Of a stretch of DNA of 64,000 bases, positions 23,497 to 34,290 are shown one piece after another (positions within the stretch are counted from its first letter, which is position 1; the number at the start of each line of letters is the position of its first letter). The stretch comes from Arabidopsis thaliana (lineage: Eukaryota > Streptophyta > Magnoliopsida > Brassicales > Brassicaceae): assembly GCF_000001735.4 (NCBI RefSeq), contig NC_003075.7, positions 2,791,001 to 2,855,000 of the forward strand, read 5' to 3'. Below the pieces are notes generated by a model, which searched no databases, was not told the origin of the DNA, and was given only the letters and a program-made list of their open reading frames with translations. Made by a program: the position numbers and the translations under genes.

Positions 23497-24171
23497 TATT
23501 ATTTTGCTTGTGTTTTTGATAATTATTGTTTCCCTTAATTTCTGAAATAAATTTATTTTTATAAAATTCTAAACTCAAATATTTAAATTAACGTATATTT
23601 AAGGTTTGTAATAAAATATAAAATTTTTTGGTAATTTAACACAAAACTATAACTTTTATAATAATAATATCACTAATCTATTTTTATTTTCAAAATATAT
23701 AATTATAATATATTTGTAACGCCTATTGCGATTTTAACCATTCACTCATTTGTAATGTAACACATATCGTTTTTTTACCATTCATACATTGTCCCGCACT
23801 GTCTGTTCCGCACTAACTGCACTCGTTCCGCATACTGCGTTTTAATCAACCGGCCCGCAGTAAAACCGCACCGCACTTCTATAACCGCTTGTCTCGCACT
23901 CTCTAAAACGCAGTTACCATTCGAAGCCTAACTGTTACTAAATCATCTCACATACAACTCAACACTAAAATCGTCTTCTTCTTATCTCTACATGCTATTT
24001 TTTTAATTTATATATATATATAATGTTATATTCTTAATTACATTATAAAAATAGCTAGTTTTGCAAATCACCATTCAACAAATTCATAGGATTATTGAAT
24101 CATTATTCTTTGTTCAACTTTTTTGTTTTTGGTAAATAATATTATTGTGTCACTATAGTTAGAAATAGAAA

Positions 24172-25251
24172 GGGAAATTTGCAGATCTAACACACAAAAA
24201 AATTATAATTAAGAAAGTAGCATCAAAACAAAAAAGAGATGATATTCTTTATATTTTGTGTATTAATCACAATTTTGCCCCCTTCCTCTTTCTTTCTCTT
24301 TCCCTCTCTCTCTCTTCCCTCTCTCTCTCTTTCTCTCTCTCCCTCCCTTCCTCTCTCTTTCTCTCTTTCTCTCCCCCTCTCTCCCTCTCTCTCTTTCTCT
24401 CTCTCCCTTTCTCTCTCTCTTTATCTCTCTCTCTTAATGTCTCTTACTTCTATTTTTTTCTATATGTACTTTCTATTCTATTCTAACAAAAAAAAATAGT
24501 ACACATAATAAAATTCATAATACAATTATCACCTATATTATTACACCATTACCTCTACTACCAAGTCACCATTATCCTTATCAGTGGCTCACTGCTATAA
24601 CCGTATTGTCGTCACTACAATCGTATTGCCGTCACTACAACAGTTAACTTGCTTGATTGGGTTCCCAATATTGTATCTCTTAGGGTATAGTTTTTTAATG
24701 GGGATCATATCGCTTTAACTCAGTAATTTAAATCGTCTATGTTTTATCTTTTACGATTATCGTAGCTAATATTGCAACCTAAACTACTATCCCACCACCA
24801 CTACCACCACTATTACTTTATTTAATTTAAAATATTTTGTTTTATACTAAAACTAAAACTGAATTACGAATGATTTATGAAAATAGTATAGTACAACATT
24901 CTATTTCTATACATCATAAATAGTACAATATAAATTTACTTACAAACATTTTTTACTATTTTATAAATACAAATCTGATTTTAAAAATTCAAACTATGTT
25001 GTATGTAGAAAAAAACAGAAATTTTTATCTAATAAATTTTATAATTAGAATCTATTTTTTGGAAAAAATATATAACAAAAACATACAAATAGGTGAAAAC
25101 TAAATGAAGTGTTACTAAATCATCTCTCATCAACTATTCCACACCAAAATTGTCTTTTTCCAACCCTTATATGCTATTTTCTTAATTTATATGTATATGA
25201 TGTTATATTCTTAATTAAGTTATCAAATATGGCTAGTTTTGCAATTGACCC
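24172..25251. mobile_element. MULE-like element upstream of IBR1
   Basis: Ends GGGAAATTTGCAGATCTAAC (24172) and, reverse-complemented, GGGTCAATTGCAAAACTAGC (25251). A perfect 9-bp target duplication AAATAGAAA lies at 24163-24171 and 25252-25260. It is the same family as the element at 18534-24072, which ends only 99 bp to its left. Non-coding; contains a long CT-rich stretch (24296-24434). The right edge is 210 bp from the IBR1 start codon. Confidence 0.88.
24296..24434 (+). repeat. CT-rich low-complexity tract
   Basis: About 140 bp of TCTC/CCCT runs. The Ser/Leu-rich open frames across it are artefacts of composition. A shorter version is in the sister element at 18618-18735. Confidence 0.9.
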
Positions 25252-25260
25252 AAATAGAAA

Positions 25261-25461
25261 TCCTCTCTGGATTTGTCTCTCCAAACGTTACCACAATATT
25301 ACTTTTTTGGAATAACCTCAAACGCCTTTCTTTTCTAAACTCTTCAAACGCAACTCACATTATTTAAACGCTTCAAACGCAACTCACTTTCATCGCTTAG
25401 AGAGAAAGAAGAACAAACAAAACAATCATTGGAAGAAGCAAAAGAAAAAAAAAAGATTGAA
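25261..25461 (+). promoter_or_regulatory. IBR1 promoter-proximal region and 5' leader
   Basis: Between the MULE-like element and the ATG the sequence CTTCAAACGCAACTCAC occurs twice (25342-25358 and 25371-25387), followed by an A/G-rich leader. Little upstream sequence of its own remains, so the transposon probably supplies part of the upstream control region. I cannot assign a TATA box. Confidence 0.4.
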
Positions 25462-27074
25462 ATGGAGAAGAAGCTACCGAGAAGATTGGAAGGCAAAGTC
25501 GCGATTGTGACGGCTTCGACGCAAGGGATTGGTTTCGGAATCACTGAGCGTTTCGGTCTCGAAGGCGCTTCCGTCGTCGTCTCTTCCCGCAAACAGGTTT
25601 CACCATCTCTCACTTTCATCTTCCGAATTTGAATTAAAACGATGAAACTAAAGAATCGTTTTCTAGTGATGGGATCTTTGTATTTGTGCTTCATTAGGTT
25701 TCTTTTCGTACCGCGAATTGTTGATAATTCTGGATTTGATTTGTTACAGATGCAATTATACAACAATCACTGTGAAGTGTATGATCGCAATTTTCAAAGA
25801 TTTTAAAGGAACTTTGCTCTTTCTGTTTTTTTGTCGACCGATATTAATTAGATTAAGCTCAAAAGAGTCATTCCTAAGGAATTGAACTTTACTCTTATTT
25901 TCGTAGATTTGTTCCTCTTTGTTCTTGAATTGTAGTTTTGCAATTTTTCTTAGACTAAAAGGGTTGAATTTGATTATATATGTGCAGGCAAATGTTGATG
26001 AGGCAGTAGCAAAACTCAAATCCAAAGGGATTGATGCATATGGAATCGTCTGTCATGTTTCCAATGCTCAACATCGCCGCAATCTTGTCGAAAAGACGGT
26101 TCAGGTAACACATCCTACGAGCTTTTGGTTCAAAGCTCATTGAAAAATTTGATCATGAACAGCTTTACATAACCAAGAAGTTTGTTTTTTTATTGTTGTT
26201 GATTTGTTGTGTGCTTTAAGCTCTTACTATCTCACATTTGCGCATCTTTGATTTTTACTTAAGAGATGTCTTCTGTGTTTTTGGATTCAGAAATATGGGA
26301 AGATAGATATCGTTGTCTGTAACGCTGCTGCCAATCCATCTACAGACCCAATCTTGTCTAGCAAAGAAGCTGTTCTTGACAAGCTTTGGGAAATCAATGT
26401 CAAATCCTCTATACTTCTCCTGCAGGTAAAGCTTCCGTAAGTGTTAGCTTTTTGTTTCCATGACCCGATAGATCAATTTTTTCTTAGATTTGATTTGACT
26501 CCTCTATGTTTATTTTATCAGGATATGGCTCCTCACCTTGAGAAGGGTTCTTCTGTTATCTTCATAACTTCTATTGCTGGATTTTCACCACAAGGAGCTA
26601 TGGCTATGTATGGTGTCACTAAAACTGCTCTTCTCGGACTAACTAAGGTATGTGTATCATTGTCCCCATCTCATGATTGAATAGTTATGATGATGATGGT
26701 TATGAGATTATTTATCATGTGTTTCAGGCGCTTGCTGCTGAGATGGCCCCCGATACACGTGTGAACGCAGTTGCACCCGGTTTTGTGCCCACACACTTTG
26801 CTTCTTTCATCACCGGTAGCTCTGAAGTGGTAATGTTATAAGATTGAAACTGTTAAAACTGAGGTTATGATTGTATCTCAAGTGATGGAATGATAATAAT
26901 TGAACCACTTGTGAATATACTCAGAGGGAAGGTATTGAAGAGAAGACTCTGCTTAACAGGTTGGGAACAACGGGAGACATGGCTGCTGCGGCTGCTTTCT
27001 TAGCATCAGATGATTCTTCTTACATCACTGGAGAAACTTTGGTTGTCGCTGGAGGAATGCCTTCAAGACTCTAA
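25462..27074 (+). CDS. IBR1: Peroxisomal short-chain dehydrogenase IBR1 (SDRa)
   Basis: Six exons (25462-25596, 25988-26104, 26291-26425, 26522-26647, 26728-26829, 26925-27074) join in frame to 254 residues with GT-AG introns. Classical SDR features are in place: nucleotide-binding TASTQGIG (17-24), NAA (95-97), catalytic Ser146 in ITSIAG, and YGVTK (Tyr159, Lys163). The protein ends SRL, a type-1 peroxisome targeting signal. In Arabidopsis, INDOLE-3-BUTYRIC ACID RESPONSE 1 acts in the beta-oxidation-like conversion of indole-3-butyric acid to the auxin indole-3-acetic acid, together with IBR3 and IBR10; the exact step is inferred from the family. Length, motifs, targeting tail and place next to EHD2 all agree. 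No damage seen. Confidence 0.95.
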
Positions 27075-27602
27075 ACAATTTCACATCAATAATAGCGTAA
27101 AGAATGCAATCAGGGTATCAAGTAAGTAGAGATGTTTTTTTTAGAGTTTTCAACTAAACAAGACTTTAAGAAACGAAAGATGTTCCAATAATATCACGAG
27201 GCCATTGGATACTTGTTGGTCTTGTAAAAGATAATTTCTTCATCAGAAAGACTCGTTTGGGTTTAATTCAGTGGTAGAACAATAAAGTTTGGGTTTCGCA
27301 TGTATGTGTATATGTAACAACTAGGGTTTTATTGTTTGTGTAGGTTTACTTCTGTGTTTATGTTTTTTGTGTTTACTACTTTTTTCCTCCTAAGCCGCTG
27401 ACTAGCTTTCGACAAAGTCACGCAAGAGTTGAAATGCATCTATCAAGTGAGCATTGATCTTGCCACATAAAAGATACATTAGTTACTTGTTTAGCAAGAA
27501 AGAGAGATACACTAATAGTTCCATACTATCCTCTATCCATAGATATCGAAGTCACAAAAAGAGAAATAAAAACCATTCATAGATACATTGGTAAAAGAGG
27601 AG
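27075..27602. other. Convergent 3' region between IBR1 and the helicase
   Basis: Contains the IBR1 3' UTR (AATAATAG/AATAAAG-type poly(A) signals near 27090 and 27281) and the helicase 3' flank. No other gene seen. Confidence 0.5.
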
Positions 27603-30403
27603 CTACCGAGCATTTATTCTTTCTTTCCTGATTGAAAGAGATCGAAAACTCGAATACACATCAGACATGTCGACCTTGTGCTTGGGAAGAGCATTGTTCA
27701 TGGCATCTCTCAAATTTTTATCATCAACAGCATCATAGAAACATCCACGTCTCTTCGAGTCCCTTACAAGCTTTTTCAAATCGAACCACTCAGCGACAAA
27801 GTTCTCTCGTTCCCAATCACCCATAAACAGTGCCTTGCACGAGTCAGTGCAACGTTGGCTCTTTGACGGTTAGAGAGGAACCCTATGTTTCCGTTACAGT
27901 TGCTTCTAACGGTGGATATGATAATGATGTCTTCTTCTCCTCCTTGAAACCCATCCACCGACCGGACATTCAAAGTGAAAAGGTTATCTGATACGGAGGT
28001 GTACTTATCTCCGATTCTCTCTTGGATTGCACTAACTTGAGCTTTATAAGGTGAAATAACACCAACACTCATCTTCGTCTTTGTCTCACTTGACACTGTT
28101 TAAAAAAATAGGCAAATTAAAAAGAACCATAAGAAACAGATTACATATATATACAAGATCAACAAATATTTACCTTTGAGAAGATTGGTTAAGATCTCAG
28201 AAACTACTGCAATCTCAACCATATTCTTAGGACTATGTCCATCACCAAACTCTTCTTTCCCAAGTCCTACATTGATGAACGAAAAAGAGCCAAACATGTT
28301 TCCTTGAAGAAACCTCTTTTGATAGGTGCTTTCTTTAACAATCTCAGCATCAGAGATCTTCCCACCATAAAACTCCATGTTGGGGAAAAGACTTATAGAG
28401 GGATGCATACGGTATTGAACATTAAGCAAATGTTTCTTATGGCCAAGTGAATCCAATCTCTCAAACAAGCTTCTCACAAATTTGGCCTTCTCACATACCT
28501 ACTCATTCAAGACTATGTTTCAAACGCAATTCCTAGTTTCTTATAGTATAAGACAAAAGAAAGTACCTCGCTTTGCACCATTGCTGGTAGCTGAAGCTCA
28601 TCTCCTATAAGAACAGCATGGTGCAAACCCTGAAGTTGCAATGCAGCAACTGATTCACATTCTTTAAGTTGAGCCGCCTCGTCAACTACAAGCATGTCTA
28701 TGGACCCTGCCCGTTCCGCGGTCATTTCTGCAGCACCCGAGGCAGTGCAAAAGATTATGTGTGCATTTTGTAGGCAGAATGTCCTTATATCCTCCTTCAT
28801 CAACAAGGCTGGAATCTCAAAACGTTTTGATAGCAAACGTAGAGTCCGAAGGCAATCAACACAGACAAATTTGTTGAAGCAATCAAATGTGAAGCTTCCT
28901 TGTTTCTCCTGCAAGAAAGTTCTGGCTTGGCGAAGAGCTTGACGGGCTACGATCATATTCTTCACATCGTTAGACGATAGAAAGGACTTAGGCAGATGTG
29001 TATACAAATCCACCATATCCTTCTGGATCTTCTTCATTGTTTCACTTAACCCATCAAATTTTTCCATTACAAACTCCCCAAATGTAAGAATGATTTCTTC
29101 TTCCTTCTCCGGTGTTTCTTTCGAGCCAAGAAACATTTTCATTACAAACTCTCCAAATGCTGTCAGAATGTTTTTAGTTTCTTGATTCTCCTTCCTTTCA
29201 CTTAGCAACAGATATTTCTTATAACTAGATTCAGCATTTTCAAGAATATCTATGACTGCCTCCAAACTCCGTTCCCATTCATTCGATGGCGAAAACAGTT
29301 CACCCAATTTACTAATGCGATCATCAAGAAACACGTTGAGGAGATCATCATTCCCCCTTTCGTCTATCCCCATTCGGACTCGGTTTCCGACTAAAACAAT
29401 ATTGCCAAGTCCGTAAGTAGAATGTTCTGTTGAAGAAGATTCCTTAAATAGCGCCAAGAGCCTTGATGCAACTGCTACTACAGCCGTGTTTGTAGGAGTG
29501 CACACAACTGTTTTGCAACTTAGGCTGAGAAGAGCAAACAGAAGAGTAGCGACTGTCTTTGTGTTACCGGTACCAGGGGGTCCCCATATCAGTTTCACAC
29601 TAGTCTTGTCGCGGATTTCTCTTGTCTCAAGGCAAGCCAAAATTGCAGATTCTTGAGAAGAGTTCAAATTCGCTGATCGTATAATATCTAACACATGATT
29701 CCCCCAATTCCTAGAAGAAACAGATTGCTCTGTATCCTGAAATATTTACAAGAAAAACCACAGTTACTCCACATTAGACGCTAAAGCCAGATCATTTCAT
29801 GTTTACTTACCGCGGTATTTGCTTGAAGGACACTCTTGATGAGACTCAAGTTTCCATCTCCGTTGTGCAAAGCCTTCCAGATACGAGTGTTTGTGGTTAA
29901 GTATATAAGAAAAAAACCCGAACGAAACGAATATTGCTCATCAATGGATATAGATTTAGAGGAATGAACAGAGAAATGTAGCTCATCTCCAACAGAGAAC
30001 ACATACGCAAGAATCAGTGGGTTTAAGTCATCCACGTTTCCTTGTGACTCCAATGAGATCTCCATGTTTCGGCTCGTAGTTAGTTCTATTTCCTTGTGCA
30101 ACACTCGTAAGTACTGATATATTAACCTTGTTTGAGCTTCTACTCGGTAATTTTATTGCCGTAGCCTCCACGGAACTTATGTAAAAGACAGGAGCTTTCC
30201 ACAAACAGTTCAAGCTTGAGGACAACTCTGTACGTGTTTCCTCTAGTAGAAGAGGAACAAAGCTCTTACGGTATTCATCAACGGAACAAAACATGCCTGG
30301 TATCGAGTATCGACCTAATCTCTTCCTTGTTGATATCTTTGTTGAGAATATAGTTGAGAGAAGATTTGATTAATCAGACTTGTCTTCTCATTTCTCTCCA
30401 TGT
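27603..30403 (-). pseudogene. SEN1/UPF1-like superfamily 1 helicase, decayed
   Basis: Exons on the minus strand: N-terminal part 30403-29811, 29736-28568 (Walker A region, helicase 1A), 28498-28174 (NVQYRMHPSISLFPN), 28095-27603 ([40 protein letters not shown]). Walker B is VVDEAAQ and GDELQLPA is present. Damage: the Walker A Lys is replaced by Asn (GPPGTGNTKT, codon AAC at 29563-29565); the N-terminal exon needs frame changes near 30360, 30305 and 30030; a 1-base deletion turns a Trp codon into TGA at 27776-27778, after which SKRRGCFYDA resumes in another frame. Position and similarity suggest the At4g05540 counterpart. Relatives unwind RNA or RNA-DNA hybrids; this copy should not bind ATP normally. 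Confidence 0.8.
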
Positions 30404-31559
30404 CACAGAAACTTTCTGCAACATAATAACAATGAAAAACTTGAGTTAGGTTCCTACCTTATAGCAGGTCATAGCTACATAGAGAAGTAACTTGGCTTAC
30501 AACGCAAACTAAATAGGAAGATGATAAGTAGGAAACAGTTTCTTCAAAAGCACTGATGCAAAGGAATCAACAAAGCCACAAACGAAGACAACAGGAAAAA
30601 GCTGGCTTATCAGTTTGGTCTACTTATAAAGAAGGAAGAGGAAGAGGAAAGGTCCAAATAGAATAAGTAATTTCTTCAACTTCCAAGAATAAATTGTGAA
30701 TATATATTAGACAGACATATAAAGTGAAAATAGCACATTGCTTGCATAAACTAGAATTTAAGTCAATATTTCTTTTTATTTTTGAAAACTGTCATTAGTA
30801 CTTTTTTGTTTGTTTTACGAGAAATTAGTTCACTAAGAAGAAATGTCAGAAACTTAAGAACGAAGCATTTACGGTGGAGAGGACACCATTTGTCTGCTAT
30901 GAGTCGTCATAATCATCATCATGATTATACGAAATTAGTCACATCCGTAAGATTATATTATAATTTGTAAAAAAGTACTTTAAAATACCACACATACAAA
31001 TTTTATCCAAAACTAATAAAACATTTCTTTCGTTTATAAAAAACTGATTCAAAAAGTAGTAAAATGGAGCAAAAGAATTTAAATAGAATAATAAAAATTT
31101 ACACTTGAAGATTTCACATAACTCCGTTGTAAAAGACAAAAAAATCGATATGGTTGACTATACATTATACAATCGCTTTATAGAAATTAGAATGGGCAGC
31201 AGGTCAAGAACAAATTGACAAAATGAGATATCGTTTTCACGTTTTAATAATTATGTTAAAATTTAGAGATTTTGTTATGATGAAACATTTTATAAATTTT
31301 TAAGCTCATTTTGAGCATTTTAGAGGGAATAAGCATTTTTTTTTTTGAAAGTTTTCTACTTTTTTAAAGGTACTTTTTTAATTTATTTCCTAATGACGTC
31401 AGCTGTTGCGCTAATATGGTTAACAAATTTTAATCACAGCTGTTCGTTTGTTTTGGAGAAAGAATCAATTTGGTGGCTATTATTAAGAGTTAGAGAAGAG
31501 TTGGTTGTTGTGTGGATAGAACCGACAATCTCGTTTTTTTTTGCTCTCCAGAAGGAAAC
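30404..31559. other. Intergenic, helicase leader then AT-rich DNA
   Basis: The minus strand has an acceptor-like TTATGTTGCAG just upstream of the helicase start (about 30420), suggesting a leader intron. From 30780 the DNA is AT-rich with no recognisable gene. The last 60 bp probably hold the leader of the mudrA relic (TTGCTCTCCAG acceptor before 31552). Confidence 0.4.
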
Positions 31560-33345
31560 ATGAGCGAGGAGGTAAAATCTAAAAATTTATTGCGGTTATT
31601 AAATCTGTTGATGGTTGTGGATTCGTGTTGATGGTTGTGAAATGTTATTGTATGTAGGTTCCAATAGAGAGTTATTGTATGGTCATCTGCGGGGAATGGG
31701 AATGCTCGGATATTCAAGAATGGTATTTTGAAATTAACAAAATTCTAATGTCTAGAATTGTTCCAATTCCTGCAGGGATGAATCTTTCTAGTTTGGAAGA
31801 TATTGTTTTGAAAGAATTCATGAATAAAGATTTTACATTTGGAACCCCTAGGTTTAGTTATTTGCCGTCTAATATCATGGATTACACGACAGGGAAGAAG
31901 ACACCTCCGATATTGATTACTAGGGAGGTAGGTTTGAAGTTCTTCATTGAGATGTTTGGGAGGAACAAGGGTTTAAATTTGTTTGTTACCTTCAGCGAAA
32001 TGATTGAAATAGGAAATTCTCGTCGGAAAAATGTTAGAGAAGAAGAAGTTGCTGGTTCATCTGTAATGAAGAGTAAGAAAAGAGCAATTTCATCATCATG
32101 TGAAGGACTTGCAAGAAGTGATGATGACATTGGATGGGAAGCACCAACTGCTGGTTCCAAAATCCCAAAGATTCCGACAACTCAGGATGATGACGCTGTT
32201 ATAGCGGAAGTTGAAGTACTAGAAACCATGTATAACAGAGGCGATGAACATTTACATAGCAGTGGCAGCGAGAGGAAAAGTAGAACTAGTGCCAGTAGTG
32301 ATGAATATGAAGATTTATTTGGGAATAGTGAGGAAGAGGTCGAAGATGGAGAAAATGTAGATGAAGTTGCTCCGACAGGTTATGATACAGAATTTTGGGG
32401 TCACTTTTTGGATGATGAGTTAGCTGGTTCTAATGCACCTGAGATCATGTTTAGTCCACGAGTGGCTAGAATTCAAGAAGATAAAGATTGCAATGATGGT
32501 AGAGGTAGTAGTACTGACTCCGAATCCATGCCAAATGGAGGACAGAGAAATTGAGAAACAAGGAAACTTGATGATATTGAAGATGAGGAGTTTAATATTC
32601 CTCCGCTTTTTGATGATACTGAGTATGAAAGAGACGAAATCCCAGAACTTGATATTGAAGATGATGAGAAAGGTATCTACAAAGGAAGGGTATATGCAAG
32701 TAAACAAGATTGCCAAATAAGCTTAGCTATCCACGCTATCAAGGAGCAATTTTACTTTAAGCAGTCTCGTACCAAGCGACATTACTTTGTGATCACTTGT
32801 GCTGATGAAAACTGTCAGTGGAGAATAATGTCCCATGAGATGAAGACGTGTGGTTACTACCTGATAAGGAAGGCTGATTTAGAGCACACATGCAACATTG
32901 AAACAAGGGGACAGTACATGAAGATGGCGACTTCAAGAGTTATAGCATCAGTCTATAAAGCCAAGTTCAGTAAGTTCTCTGAAGGGCCTGTACCTTTGGA
33001 TTTGCAACAAATGGTACTTGAGGATTTGAGAGTGACAACATCGTATGGGACGTGTTGGAGAGCAAAAGAGAAGGCTGTGGAAGAGGTTTTTGGTACTGAT
33101 GATGACTCATACAAGTCCCTAGAAGCGTATTTGTATGTTTTAAAACTTGCAAATCCTGGTACAGTTACACATATCAAAACAGAGACTCAAGAAAATGGAT
33201 TTCGCAGGTTCTTGTATTTATTTTTGGCATTTGGTGCATCTATTGATGGGTTTCGATATCTTCGTAGGGTTATTGTAGCTGATGGTACACATTTGACTGG
33301 TAAATACAAAGGAGTGTTATTGACAGCCACTGGACAAGAAGTTAA
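31560..33345 (+). pseudogene. MULE transposase (mudrA), truncated
   Basis: Exon 1 is tiny (31560-31571, MSEE) and splices to 31658, giving the start typical of Arabidopsis mudrA relatives (VICGEW, PB1-like region). An acidic linker follows, then the MuDR DNA-binding domain (IYKGRVYASKQDCQISLAIH ... HYFVITCADENCQWRI ... DLEHTCN), then the start of the MULE DDE domain (FLAFGASIDGFRYLRRVIVA, first catalytic Asp in VADGTHLTGKYKG). One in-frame TGA interrupts it at 32552-32554. Homology ends abruptly at TATGQ near 33345, where an inverted-repeat segment begins, so the rest of the catalytic domain and the zinc knuckle are missing. Confidence 0.85.
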
Positions 33346-33509
33346 ACTAGGGGAATAGAAGTTATCAATAATTGAAACGTCGATTCAGTGAAAAGGTTTT
33401 TCAATCAGTGTTTAAACGGAAACATCTTCTCTTATACAAAATATATTGCCCTAGAACAAATCGCATCAAAAACTCTCTTGATCCAATTATGTATTTCCAG
33501 GTGTTTCTT

Positions 33510-33884
33510 ATGGCTAACTACCATATGCTTCACGAGTTGTCACCTGTTCTTATGGGGTGGAGAATATGTGTTTGTATACTAAGGACACACAAAAAGTTAG
33601 TGTATCCTAACTCCTATGAAATTTGCTGTATTCTTGTTGATGAGACGGTAATTTTGTAAATCCTTATATTTATAAAATAATTTTTTGACTTCTTCAATGG
33701 AAAATATCTATTTGGGTTTTGTTTTTATTAGGGTGATCAAATGGAAGCAACAATTGATCGTCGGTACGCTGCTGTATATCTGGAGTCGATGGAGGAAAAA
33801 CAGTGGAAAAGAATAACGACTTTCATTGTCAGAAAGATCATTTCACCGATTCGGTCTACATCCAATCCATATGGAATATGGTTT
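33510..33884 (+). pseudogene. RPA1-like (DUF223 OB-fold) fragment A
   Basis: Exon 1 is 33510-33647 (MANYHMLHELSPVLMGWRIC start) and exon 2 begins at 33732 (GDQMEATIDRRYAAVYLESM). This is the DUF223/replication-protein-A 70-like N-terminal OB-fold pattern common in Arabidopsis and often carried by transposons. Exon 1 is 138 nt, exactly the length of the homologous exon of the copy at 48654-49637. It is cut off at about 33884, where the direct repeat and telomere-like DNA begin. Relatives bind single-stranded DNA; this fragment cannot make a full domain. Confidence 0.65.
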
Positions 33885-34091
33885 AAAATCATAGTATACA
33901 TATACATAAACCGCTAATCGGAAAACGTGTATACGGTAGAATTTAGTAATCGGTCATATAAATCAAAAGTTAATAAAAACAATATCCATAACAACATATC
34001 CAGAGTAAGACACAAATATTATCTCTTTAATTCACAAGTGTTTGTAAATAGTAAAAGCTATATAGTCAAATCAATAGAAATAGATCCATAA

Positions 34092-34290
34092 ACCTAGACT
34101 CTAAGCCATATACAATAAACCCTAAGCACTAAACCCTAAACCATAAACACTATACAGTAAACCCTAAACCCTAAACCCTAAACACTATACCCTAAATCCC
34201 TAACTCTAAACACTAAACACTAAACTCTAAATTCTATATAATAAAAACTATACTCAACACCCTAAACACTAAACCCTAAATCCAAAATCA
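34092..34290 (+). repeat. Interstitial telomere-like (CCCTAAA) repeats
   Basis: Degenerate heptamers CCCTAAA with variants (CACTAAA, CTCTAAA) fill about 200 bp. The best run, AACCCTAAACCCTAAACCCT, is at about 34158-34178. CCCTAAA is the plant telomere unit read on the C strand. Confidence 0.85.

Larger units (their letters stand above)
19219..23928 (+). mobile_element. PIF/Harbinger element, 4.7 kb, nested
   Basis: The ends are GGTCTTGAATG (19219) and, reverse-complemented, GGCTTCGAATGG (23928). The 3-bp flanks are TGA (19216-19218) and TAA (23929-23931), fitting the short TWA-type target of this superfamily with one substitution. The paralogous unoccupied site at about 25086-25125 (AACTAAATGAAGTGTTACTAA) confirms where the insertion went. 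It carries the two genes expected of Harbinger: a Myb/SANT-like ORF1 (20017-22124) and a DDE nuclease (22277-23496), both broken. The right flank region is rich in CCGCA/ACTGCG words (about 23790-23920), probable transposase-binding subterminal repeats. Confidence 0.88.
18534..24072. mobile_element. MULE-like element, interrupted by Harbinger
   Basis: The left end starts GGAAAATTTGCAAGAATAAC at 18534. The right end, reverse-complemented, starts GGTGATTTGCAAAACTAGC at 24072. A 10-bp target duplication ATTCAACAAA flanks it (18524-18533 and 24073-24082). Its own sequence is 18534-19218 plus 23932-24072 (about 826 bp). It aligns with the uninterrupted family member at 24172-25251, including the CT-rich patch, the AATAGGTGAAAACTAAA phrase and the right TIR. 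No coding sequence of its own is visible. Confidence 0.85.

Noticed and set aside
24239..24499. Overlapping open frames rich in Ser/Leu/Pro/Phe
   Set aside because: They translate a CT-rich low-complexity tract inside a transposon; composition alone explains them.
34092..34290. A true telomere or chromosome end
   Set aside because: Repeats are degenerate, only about 200 bp, and flanked by ordinary sequence on both sides.
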